DNA from: Granulicella sp. WH15
GTDB lineage: Bacteria > Acidobacteriota > Terriglobia > Terriglobales > Acidobacteriaceae
Assembly (NCBI RefSeq): GCF_009914315.1
Contig: NZ_CP042596.1
Coordinates: 3,286,001 to 3,350,000 of the forward strand
Direction: 5' to 3'
DNA length: 64,000 bases
Shown one piece after another: positions 34,494 through 41,812 of this stretch. Within the stretch, counting starts at the first letter, position 1. Each line of letters begins with the position of its first letter. Below the pieces are notes generated by a model that did not search any database, was not told where the DNA came from, and saw only the letters and a program-made list of their open reading frames with translations. A program made the position numbers and the translations under genes.

Positions 34494-35384
34494 CTATTTC
34501 GGAAGGGGGATCGACACGGCCTTACCGGCTCCACGCTCGGCGATCCAAAGCGTATCTCCCGCAGGTTCGACTCCGGTCGGTGTCTTAAGTCCTTCCTTGA
34601 GCACGGTGACGCTTGCCCTGTCGCCGTTGATGGTGAGGGCAGAGATCTTACCGCTGCCATTTTCGGCGACGAAGATCTTTCCATTCGCCGCACGCATCCC
34701 GTCGGGACCTTTTACCGGCTGGTCCATCCAGATATCGACAGGCTGCCCCGGCTTGCCGGAGGCGTCCACCGGGATGCGATAGAGCTTGTTGAAGATTACG
34801 TTGTTCACGTAGAGCGTACCGTTCAGGAAGGTAATGCCATCGACGCCCTGAAGCACGCGATGCTCCAGGTAAAGCTCCGCGCTGGAGGCCCCGGCCGCCA
34901 GCCTGTAGATTCTACCGGTGGCGGTGTCCGTAATGTAGAGCGCCTTGTCGGGGCCGATCGCGAAATCGTTGCACGTCGTATTGTCGCCGGGCAGGTTCCA
35001 GCGGACCTTCGGCGCGCCGGTAGTGAGATCAAAGCCTCGCAGTGCGGTGTGTCGCTGCACCGGAGTGATGTTCGGCACCGGGGTTAGCTGGCAGGTCCAC
35101 AGCGTATTGTTGGCGGCATCGGCCAGCATACCGAAGAAAAACGTTCCCGGACCTTCGGCGCTGGCGTCGATGAACTTCTCGGCGGTGGATGCGCCCGAGC
35201 GCACCTTGTAGACGAATGGCGAACTGGCGCTGCCAACGATCAGCATGCCGCCAGGTGCCACGGTCAAACTTTCCGGCTGCGATTTCGCGTCGGCGATCAA
35301 AATGTCAGCGGCGGACGCGGCTTGCGAAAGGCTTGCCACAAGAGCAGAGCAGATGGCGAGGCGTCGAACGTTCGAGATAAACAT
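34494..35384 (-). CDS. Exported SMP-30/NHL-like six-bladed propeller protein
   Basis: A 296-residue secreted protein with a signal peptide (AICSALVASLSQAASA). Repeated propeller strands follow (PESLTVAPGGMLIVGSASSPFVYKV, NDFAIGPDKALYITDTATGRIYRL, GVDGITFLNGTLYVNNVIFNKLYRI, GPDGMRAANGKIFVAENGSGKISAL). This is the SMP-30/gluconolactonase-like or NHL pattern; catalytic Glu/Asn/Asp residues of true lactonases cannot be assigned with confidence. It is divergent from the LysR gene by 217 bp. Confidence 0.75.
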   Translation of the reverse strand: MFISNVRRLAICSALVASLSQAASAADILIADAKSQPESLTVAPGGMLIVGSASSPFVYKVRSGASTAEKFIDASAEGPGTFFFGMLADAANNTLWTCQLTPVPNITPVQRHTALRGFDLTTGAPKVRWNLPGDNTTCNDFAIGPDKALYITDTATGRIYRLAAGASSAELYLEHRVLQGVDGITFLNGTLYVNNVIFNKLYRIPVDASGKPGQPVDIWMDQPVKGPDGMRAANGKIFVAENGSGKISALTINGDRASVTVLKEGLKTPTGVEPAGDTLWIAERGAGKAVSIPLPK

Positions 35385-35601
35385 CGTGAAATCTCCTCAG
35401 GGTTGATCTTTCATGTCACCGATAAATCCTTGAACAGGCCAGGATTCGAAGGAAGTAACGCAAGCCATGTTTGATCGGCCAGCCCAGTATACGGAATCAT
35501 CTTGATTACAAGTCGTTTGCCGGTGTTCTCGGGCTAGGGTATTTCGGCTCTGGCCGCTTATCGGTAGCAAAATTATATGATTTGAATTGAGATAGGCGCG
35601 C

Positions 35602-36525
35602 ATGATTCTTCGGCATCTGGAATTTCTTACAGCCTTGGCACGTGAAAAGCACTTTGCGCGCGCGGCAGCTTGTTGTCGTGTGACGCAGTCGACACTCTCT
35701 GCTGGGATTAAACAGATGGAGGAGAGTCTCGGTGTTCTGCTGGTCGAGCGCGGACAGCGCTTTGTGGGGCTTACTCCTGAAGGAGAGAAAGCCCTTGAAT
35801 GGGCCAAGCATGTGATCGCAGACTATGAAGGTCTGCAACAGGGCTTGTCTGAGATGCGGCGGGGACTGACGGGATATCTGAAGGTTGGGGCGATCCCGGT
35901 TACGCTGCCAATCATCTCGCTGCTCACTACGCCATTCGCCAAGCATCATCCGCAGACCCATACAGTCATCCGCAGCCTGACCTCGATTGAAATCCAGAGA
36001 GGCATTGATGAGCTGACGCTCGATATAGGAATGACGTATCTCGACAACGAGCCGCTTGCGAGGGTGCGCCGGCTCCAGCTCTACACCGAGCATTACGTCT
36101 TCCTGACTCGGGTGAGTCCGAGCATGCAAGGACGTAAGACGATTCCGTGGCTGGAGGCGGCGAGTTATCCCCTTTGCCTGCTGACCTCCGATATGCAGAA
36201 CCGCAGGATTATCGACACACACTTCCGAGAGGCAGGAGCAGAGGTCCATGCAGCTATCGAGACGAACTCACTCATCACGTTGTGGTCGCACTTGAAGTTC
36301 GGTCAGTGGTCCACCGTTGTGCCGAACTCCTTTCTGTCCTTGATTGGAGAGGTTGATGGGCTTACTTCGCTCGCACTTGTCGAACCGGAGGCTTCTCATG
36401 TGGTTGGCCTCGTTGCCTCGGATCGAGACCCCTTACCTCCTATTGCCCGGGCTTTTCTGGATGCGGCAAAACTGATCGACCTTCGTAAAGAGGTGGACAA
36501 GCAGATGAACCGTTCAACGACGTGA
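35602..36525 (+). CDS. LysR-family transcriptional regulator
   Basis: A 307-residue LysR regulator. The N-terminal winged helix is classic (MILRHLEFLTALAREKHFARAAACCRVTQSTLSAGIKQMEESLGVLLVERGQRFVGLTPEGEKAL). The co-inducer domain (about residues 88-300) follows. It lies 113 bp upstream of formate dehydrogenase on the same strand, so control of that gene (formate, cyanate or a related signal) is a reasonable inference. LysR regulators of formate dehydrogenase operons (FdsR) and of cyanase (CynR) are both known. Confidence 0.9.
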   Translation: MILRHLEFLTALAREKHFARAAACCRVTQSTLSAGIKQMEESLGVLLVERGQRFVGLTPEGEKALEWAKHVIADYEGLQQGLSEMRRGLTGYLKVGAIPVTLPIISLLTTPFAKHHPQTHTVIRSLTSIEIQRGIDELTLDIGMTYLDNEPLARVRRLQLYTEHYVFLTRVSPSMQGRKTIPWLEAASYPLCLLTSDMQNRRIIDTHFREAGAEVHAAIETNSLITLWSHLKFGQWSTVVPNSFLSLIGEVDGLTSLALVEPEASHVVGLVASDRDPLPPIARAFLDAAKLIDLRKEVDKQMNRSTT

Positions 36526-36638
36526 GTTATCGGACTGTAACGATGATCGAAATCTTCGATTGGCCCATTGAAGTCCTTTGTTTGACCATCGTGATTGCGG
36601 TTTGAGAGCGTTGTTTCCGTAAGTAATTGGAGGAAGCA

Positions 36639-37799
36639 ATGGCAAAGATACTTTGTGTGCTTTACGACGATCCCGTTACCGGTTATCCCAAGAGCTACGC
36701 TCGCAACGACATTCCCAAGATCGACCACTATCCGGGTGGGCAGACGGCTCCTACTCCGGAGGCGATTGACTTCACCCCCGGCGAATTACTCGGCAGTGTC
36801 TCCGGCGAGCTTGGTTTGCGCAAGTACCTCGAAGGTCTTGGCCACACCCTTGTCGTCACGTCGGATAAGGAAGGCGCAGACTCGGTCTTCGACCGTGAGT
36901 TGCCCGACGCGGACATTGTCATCTCGCAGCCATTCTGGCCCGCCTACCTGACACCGGAGCGCATCGAGAAGGCAAAGAAGCTGAAGCTGGCGATTACGGC
37001 CGGCATCGGATCCGACCATGTCAATCTTGAAGCCGCCATCAAGCACGGCATCACCGTTGCCGAGGTGACGTACTCCAACAGCATCAGCGTCTCCGAGCAT
37101 GTGGTGATGATGATCCTCTCTCTGGTGCGCAACTACCTTCCGTCGTACGAATGGGTTCTCAAGAGCGGCTGGAATATTGCGGACTGCGTCGAACGTTCTT
37201 ACGATCTCGAAGGGATGCACGTGGGCACGGTTGCCGCGGGCCGCATTGGACTCGCGGTGCTGAAGCGCCTGAAGGCCTTCGACGTGAAGCTGCACTACTT
37301 CGATCAGTATCGGCTTCCGGAGAGCGTCGAGAAGGAGCTTGGCCTGACTCATCACACGAGCGTTGAAGACATGGTCAAGGTCTGCGATGTGGTGACGATC
37401 AATGCGCCGTTGCACCCGGGCACGCTCGACCTGTTCAACGATGAGTTGATCGGCAAGATGAAGCGCGGCGCTTACCTTGTGAACACCGCGCGTGGCCTGA
37501 TCTGCAATCGTGATGCGGTTGTTCGCGCGTTGGAGAGCGGACAGCTGGCCGGATATGCCGGTGATGTCTGGTATCCGCAGCCCGCTCCGCAGGATCATCC
37601 CTGGAGGACGATGCCGCATCATGGGATGACCCCGCACATCTCGGGCACATCGCTCTCCGCTCAAACCCGCTATGCGGCAGGCACGCGCGAGATACTGGAG
37701 TGCTTCTTCGAAGGGCGTCCCATCCGAGATGAGTACCTGATCGTGGATGGCGGCAAGCTCGCTGGTGCTGGAGCGCACTCCTATACCGTGAAGAAGTAA
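36639..37799 (+). CDS. fdh: NAD-dependent formate dehydrogenase
   Basis: A 386-residue D-2-hydroxyacid-dehydrogenase-type formate dehydrogenase (formate + NAD+ to CO2 + NADH), cytosolic homodimer. The ATG at 36639 follows GGAGG; MEEA upstream is not needed. Diagnostic blocks: MAKILCVLYDDPVTGYPKSY, the formate-binding SQPFWPAYLTPERI, ITAGIGSDHVNLEAA, the nucleotide site VGTVAAGRIGLAVLKRL, NTARG with the substrate Arg, and HPWRTMPHHGMTPHISGTSLSAQTRYA with the catalytic His. It is followed by a hairpin and the cyanase gene. Formate may come from one-carbon or cyanide breakdown. Confidence 0.95.
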   Translation: MAKILCVLYDDPVTGYPKSYARNDIPKIDHYPGGQTAPTPEAIDFTPGELLGSVSGELGLRKYLEGLGHTLVVTSDKEGADSVFDRELPDADIVISQPFWPAYLTPERIEKAKKLKLAITAGIGSDHVNLEAAIKHGITVAEVTYSNSISVSEHVVMMILSLVRNYLPSYEWVLKSGWNIADCVERSYDLEGMHVGTVAAGRIGLAVLKRLKAFDVKLHYFDQYRLPESVEKELGLTHHTSVEDMVKVCDVVTINAPLHPGTLDLFNDELIGKMKRGAYLVNTARGLICNRDAVVRALESGQLAGYAGDVWYPQPAPQDHPWRTMPHHGMTPHISGTSLSAQTRYAAGTREILECFFEGRPIRDEYLIVDGGKLAGAGAHSYTVKK

Positions 37800-37821
37800 T
37801 GTATCGTCTAACGCAAACTAA

Positions 37822-37847
37822 GACGGGCGAAGGCGACTTCGCCCGTC
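37822..37847 (+). terminator. 11-bp hairpin between fdh and cyanase
   Basis: GACGGGCGAAG (37822-37832), loop GCGA, exact complement (37837-37847), then AACCTTTT. A U-run follows after four bases, so this one looks like a classical terminator. It may be leaky, as the cyanase ribosome site (AGGAG) comes at once. Confidence 0.75.
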
Positions 37848-37866
37848 AACCTTTTAGGAGCAAGAG

Positions 37867-38311
37867 ATGACACGAGAAGAACTCACCGCGAAGGTACTGG
37901 ATGCCAAGCGAAAGCAGGGCCTTTCGTGGAAGCAGATTGCAGAAGCCATCGGAGGGATCGCCGATCTTGTATACGGCTGCGCTGCTCGGCCAGATGACGC
38001 TGACAAAGGACGAAGCTGGCAAGCTTGCGAAGCTGCTGGACCTGGAGGAATCGGAAGCAATCCAGCTTACTGAACCGCCCTATAGAGGTTCGCTATCGAC
38101 AGTCCCTCCGACAGATCCGTTGATCTATCGCTTCTATGAACTGATACAAACCTACGGCACTACCTGGAAGGCACTTATCGAGGAAGAGTTCGGGGACGGC
38201 ATCATGAGCGCGATCGACTTCGGTATGGCAATCGAACGTGAGGAGAACCCGAAGGGTGACCGCGTGCGCATCACTATGTCCGGCAAGTTTCTCTCTTATA
38301 GACGCTACTAA
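37867..38311 (+). pseudogene. cynS: Cyanate hydratase with a +1 frameshift
   Basis: Cyanase (cyanate + bicarbonate to ammonia + CO2). The first frame reads MTREELTAKVLDAKRKQGLSWKQIAEAIGG and then loses sense. The next frame continues with SPILYTAALLGQMTLTKDEAGKLAKLLDL and runs to the natural end SGKFLSYRRY. Removing one G from GGAGGG (37951-37956) restores EAIGG-SPILYTAALLGQ, an unbroken 147-residue cyanase. Catalytic Arg, Glu and Ser are present in the second part (YRFYELIQTYGTTWKALIEEEFGDGIMSAIDF). One extra G in a homopolymer could be a sequencing error or a recent mutation; the rest of the gene shows no decay. Confidence 0.9.
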
Positions 38312-38683
38312 ATGATTCCTGCATTGTGTTCTGATAGGCATGTGAAGCTGCTAAAACCAGATGTCCGAGGAGTGGAAGTGGATGCGGAGACCCGATGCGT
38401 CCATTACCACTCTCCGCTCGACATCATTGCTATCAAGATGGCTTGCTGCGGCATCTACTATGCCTGCAAAGACTGCCACGAAACTCTAGCTGGCCATGCC
38501 ATTGAAGTCTGGCCGCATGCAGAGTGGAATGTTCGAGCGGTTCTTTGTGGTGCGTGCGGGTGCGAGTTGACGATCCACGAATACATGGACAGCGGATACT
38601 CGTGCCCGCACTGCAAGGCTGGCTTTAACCCCGGCTGCAGGAACCATTACCGCTTCTACTTTGCACCCGAAGATAGAGCTTGA
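38312..38683 (+). CDS. CHY-type zinc-finger protein
   Basis: A 123-residue protein with the CHY zinc-finger signature: ETRCVHYHSPLDIIAIKMACCGIYYACKDCHETLAGHAIEVWP, then CGACGCELTI and GYSCPHCKAGFNPGCRNHYRFYF. The fold binds several zinc ions; the yeast relative Hot13 acts in redox and metal handling in the mitochondrial intermembrane space. The ATG follows the cyanase stop with no gap. Its end overlaps the convergent GAF gene by 28 bp. The function in bacteria is unknown. Confidence 0.85.
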   Translation: MIPALCSDRHVKLLKPDVRGVEVDAETRCVHYHSPLDIIAIKMACCGIYYACKDCHETLAGHAIEVWPHAEWNVRAVLCGACGCELTIHEYMDSGYSCPHCKAGFNPGCRNHYRFYFAPEDRA

Positions 38684-39168
38684 GTGCGTTTCATAAAGCT
38701 GCCCACGATAGCCGCGCACTCTTCGAGGAACTCCTTGTCTCGCGGTGAGAAGGCAGCGAGGTCGTGACTGTCGATGTCAATTTCACCGACCACAGCATCA
38801 TTGACTCGAATGGGAACGACGATCTCGGATCTGGTCTCCAGCGAGCAGGCGAGATAGCGTGGATCTGAGTTGACATCGTCCACGATAACCGTATCGTTTT
38901 GCGCCACAGCAGCTCCACAGATTCCTTGATTCACGGGAATACGCACATGCTCAGTTGGCGCTCCACGAAACGGTCCCAGGACCAGCGTCTCTGGATCGTC
39001 GGGATCGAGCATATAGAAGCCCGTCCAGTTGTAATAAGACAGGCGCTGCGGAATGATCTCAACGATGAAGTTCTGCAAAGACGCAAGATCGTTTGCGGAC
39101 TTCGCACACGTGTTCACTTCGGAAAGAATCTGAGCGAAGGTATTCTCGGACATACTTCTATTCTGCAC
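38656..39168 (-). CDS. msrC: GAF protein, free-methionine-(R)-sulfoxide reductase-like
   Basis: A 170-residue GAF-domain protein of the fRMsr (YebR) type: NWTGFYMLDPDDPETLVLGPFRGAP, HVRIPVNQGICGAAVAQNDTVIVDDVNSDPRYLACSLETRSEIVVPI. Of the three Cys in the E. coli enzyme, the GICG and YLACS cysteines are present, whereas the third (before VRIP) is His here. Activity on free methionine sulfoxide is probable but may use another recycling route. It is the last gene of the operon with msrB (8-bp gap), which supports the assignment. The start may be MSENTF, 15 bases inside. Confidence 0.8.
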   Translation of the reverse strand: MQNRSMSENTFAQILSEVNTCAKSANDLASLQNFIVEIIPQRLSYYNWTGFYMLDPDDPETLVLGPFRGAPTEHVRIPVNQGICGAAVAQNDTVIVDDVNSDPRYLACSLETRSEIVVPIRVNDAVVGEIDIDSHDLAAFSPRDKEFLEECAAIVGSFMKRTQALSSGAK

Positions 39169-39176
39169 CTTGTGGG

Positions 39177-39758
39177 CTAGGTAAACTTCACAAACTTAAG
39201 TGCCACTGAATTCATGCAATAACGCAGGCCCGTCGGCTTTGGTCCATCATCGAAGACATGTCCGATATGGGCGTCGCAGCGTTTGCACGAAACCGCGATG
39301 CGCCCCATTCCCAGGGACATGTCGATACTTTCACGAACATTTTCTTTGGCGATGGGCTGCCAAAAGCTGGGCCAGCCCGTATCCGATTCAAATTTTGTAT
39401 CGGAGCTGAAAAGCGCGGTATCGCAGCAGATGCAGCGATAGAGCCCTTTGTCGTGGAGATTCCAATACTGACCGGAGTAAGGCCGTTCGGTGCCCGCCCG
39501 CCGCGTGATTCCGTATGCGTCAGACGATAGCTGCTGTTTCCATTCGGCATTGGTCTTGACAATCACCGGAACACTGACCGTCTCTTTCCGCTGCCCTGAG
39601 TCGGAGAACTCAACGATATTGACTGCTTTAGGGCTTCCAGCCATCGCTTCGACAGAGTTGATTCCATATCGCAGTTTTAAGGCAAGCGCAGTCACAGCAC
39701 CACCTCCGGCGACAAGGAACACTCTCCGACTCATGCTGCCATCTCGCTTCTGAATCAT
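39177..39758 (-). CDS. msrB: Tat-exported peptide-methionine (R)-S-oxide reductase
   Basis: MsrB domain preceded by a twin-arginine signal (MSRRVFLVAGGGAVTALALK, from about residue 9). The zinc-binding cysteines (CICC and CKRC) are present, as are the fold blocks ERPYSGQYWNLHDKGLYRCICCDTALF, TGWPSFWQPI and HIGHVFDDGPKPTGLRYCMNS, with the catalytic Cys in RYCMNS. It repairs methionine-R-sulfoxide in proteins, here outside the cytoplasm. It lies 19 bp after the thioredoxin-like gene, its likely electron donor. Confidence 0.93.
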   Translation of the reverse strand: MIQKRDGSMSRRVFLVAGGGAVTALALKLRYGINSVEAMAGSPKAVNIVEFSDSGQRKETVSVPVIVKTNAEWKQQLSSDAYGITRRAGTERPYSGQYWNLHDKGLYRCICCDTALFSSDTKFESDTGWPSFWQPIAKENVRESIDMSLGMGRIAVSCKRCDAHIGHVFDDGPKPTGLRYCMNSVALKFVKFT

Positions 39759-39777
39759 GATGCTCTCCTGTTGGCTC

Positions 39778-40836
39778 TCATCCGAAGGTGAAGGAGAAAG
39801 CCTGCACGCCCGGTTCCTGAAACTCGATCACGAAGGTGTGGTCTGTAATCGTACCCTTCTCTCTGACCAACTGATATAGGCGGTGTTCTGTCACGACGCC
39901 GTTGCCCTCCGCGTCCGTGTCTACTCCATGATTCGCTCCTGGAGCCTGCCCGTCGATGGTCACTCGAAAGTGAACTGGTCTTCCATCGGCTGTCGGACCA
40001 AGTACAAGATGCAGGTCGCGGGCGTGGAAACGAAAGGCGATCTTTCCCCCCGCAGATCCGAGCACAGCGACCTGCTGGTGATCGGTCCATTTGCCTGCAA
40101 GTCCCCACTCGTTTAATTTAGGACGATTCGGCTCAGAATAAAGCTGCTCGGCATCTCGCTTGATGCCGCCCGGCGACGCAAAATGTTCGGCACGGTCATA
40201 GCCAATATAGGTCTCAGGAGAGCGCACATCGCTCATGTCGGCAACCGCCTGAACCCCTTGCCCATGAACGCTAACAGTGCTGGCCGACATCGGCTTCGCG
40301 CCGGCCTCTTTCAGCAGCTCCTGTATCCAACGCTCCGATTGCTCGTATTCGCCCTCGCCGAAGTGCTCGTAGCGCACCTTTCCTTTAGCGTCGATAAAAT
40401 AATGGGCGGGCCAGTATTGATTGTGGAACGCGCTCCAGATCGCATAGTTGTTGTCGAGGGGAACGGGATACGTGATTCCAAACTTATTGACTGCCTTCTG
40501 GACGTTTGGCATCTGTTTCTCGATGTCAAACTCCGGCGTATGGACGCCGATCACGACGAGGCCGCTGTCTTTATACTTCTCCGCCCAGGCACGAACATAC
40601 GGAATGGCGCGGATACAGTTGATGCAGGAATAGTCCCAGAAGTCGACGAGGACGACCTTCCCCTTGAGCTGCTTTGCCGTCAAAGGCGTGGAATTGATCC
40701 AGCCGGTCGCGCCGGTCAGTCCGTATAACGGAGAGCTTCCAACGATGCTTAGCGGCTCCTGTGCCTGCGCCAAGGGGGAGCTGGCAACCGTAAAGCTCAG
40801 GACGGTCGCAATTGCAGCCACGATAGACAGGTTCAT
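39778..40836 (-). CDS. Exported DipZ-like thioredoxin domain protein
   Basis: A 352-residue exported protein. The ATG at 40836 follows GGAG; residues 1-26 are a signal peptide (LSIVAAIATVLSFTVASSPLAQA). A TlpA/DipZ-like thioredoxin domain holds the redox motif in FWDYSCINCIRAIPYVRAW (CxxC = CINC) and continues to YWPAHYFIDAKGKVRYEHFGEGEYE. The C-terminal 150 residues form a beta-sandwich also seen at the end of DipZ proteins (ETYIGYDRAEHFASPGG, then FRFHARDLHLVLGP). The membrane CcdA part of full DipZ is absent. It heads the operon with msrB and should pass electrons to it. Confidence 0.88.
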   Translation of the reverse strand: MNLSIVAAIATVLSFTVASSPLAQAQEPLSIVGSSPLYGLTGATGWINSTPLTAKQLKGKVVLVDFWDYSCINCIRAIPYVRAWAEKYKDSGLVVIGVHTPEFDIEKQMPNVQKAVNKFGITYPVPLDNNYAIWSAFHNQYWPAHYFIDAKGKVRYEHFGEGEYEQSERWIQELLKEAGAKPMSASTVSVHGQGVQAVADMSDVRSPETYIGYDRAEHFASPGGIKRDAEQLYSEPNRPKLNEWGLAGKWTDHQQVAVLGSAGGKIAFRFHARDLHLVLGPTADGRPVHFRVTIDGQAPGANHGVDTDAEGNGVVTEHRLYQLVREKGTITDHTFVIEFQEPGVQAFSFTFG

Positions 40837-40917
40837 CTTTCTCCAACGAAAAACGGCAGTCATCTGGTTTTAGGCCCCTCCATCGGGCACTATAAATATA
40901 GTGAGGAACAGCCCCCC

Positions 40918-41631
40918 GTGCCAGACGAGATCGGTTCATTAGACATATCGGAAGAGAAAAAGGTTACAGAACTCCGCATTGCCCAGAACAAGGCGGAACG
41001 GCTCTTTCATGAGGTAGAAACGCGAGGGCTGGTCCGTGACGGTATCACTGAGAGCCAGCTCAACCAGGAGATCTATGACCTGGCGAAGGAGATGTACGGG
41101 ATCTCAACGTACTGGCACAAGCGAATCGTTCGCGCGGGAGCCAATACACTGCTGCCTTACGCTGACAATCCGCCAGACCATACGCTTGGTGCAGATGAGA
41201 TTCTTTTCCTCGATCTCGGTCCGGTGTTTGAAGAGTATGAAGCAGATTTCGGGCGCACCTTCGTTATCGGATCAGATTCTGTGAAGCTCAAGATGCGTGA
41301 TGATGTGGCAAAAGCATTCGCCGATGGGAAACACTACTTCAAAGAGAATCCAGATATTACCGCAGATCAACTTTATGCCTATGCCGTTTCTCTTGCGGCG
41401 AAGTACGGCTGGGAGTTTGGCGGACCGATCGCGGGGCATCTGATCGGTCAGTTTCCGCATGAGAGGATCACTGAGGATAAGATAACTCTCTATATTCATC
41501 CGAAGAGCAGCCTGCCTATGCGCTCAACGGATGAGAAGGGCCAGATGCGCCATTGGATTTTGGAAATTCATTTCGTCGATAGAGCGCGCCAGATCGGCGG
41601 CTTCTTCGAAGAATTACTAACTGTAGGATAA
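40918..41631 (+). CDS. M24-family metallopeptidase (Xaa-Pro type)
   Basis: A 237-residue pita-bread-fold protein with a GTG start. It shows KRIVRAGANTLLPYADNPPDHTLGADEILFLDLGPVFEEYEADFGRTFVIG (two metal Asp), then AGHLIGQFPHERI (metal His) and WILEIHFVDRARQIGGFFEELLTV (Glu). Aminopeptidase P-like enzymes normally have two Glu at the end; both appear present (EIHF and FFEE), though the second is less certain. The N-terminal domain of full-length prolidases is missing. It is divergent from the thioredoxin gene. Activity is likely, substrate unknown. Confidence 0.75.
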   Translation: MPDEIGSLDISEEKKVTELRIAQNKAERLFHEVETRGLVRDGITESQLNQEIYDLAKEMYGISTYWHKRIVRAGANTLLPYADNPPDHTLGADEILFLDLGPVFEEYEADFGRTFVIGSDSVKLKMRDDVAKAFADGKHYFKENPDITADQLYAYAVSLAAKYGWEFGGPIAGHLIGQFPHERITEDKITLYIHPKSSLPMRSTDEKGQMRHWILEIHFVDRARQIGGFFEELLTVG

Positions 41632-41812
41632 ACATCTCTCAGTCAATAGTCTGGAAACCTAAAGGATCTTCCGGCCCTGGAAATCACGAATCATCTGCTA
41701 TGGTCGGCGATTGTGAGCACTCGCTGGTCTTGAATCAATAGTGCATTGCGTAAGATTGTGGAAACTGGCCCGTGGGAATCTCTGCCTTATTTTCAGTTTA
41801 TATTCGATTGCC

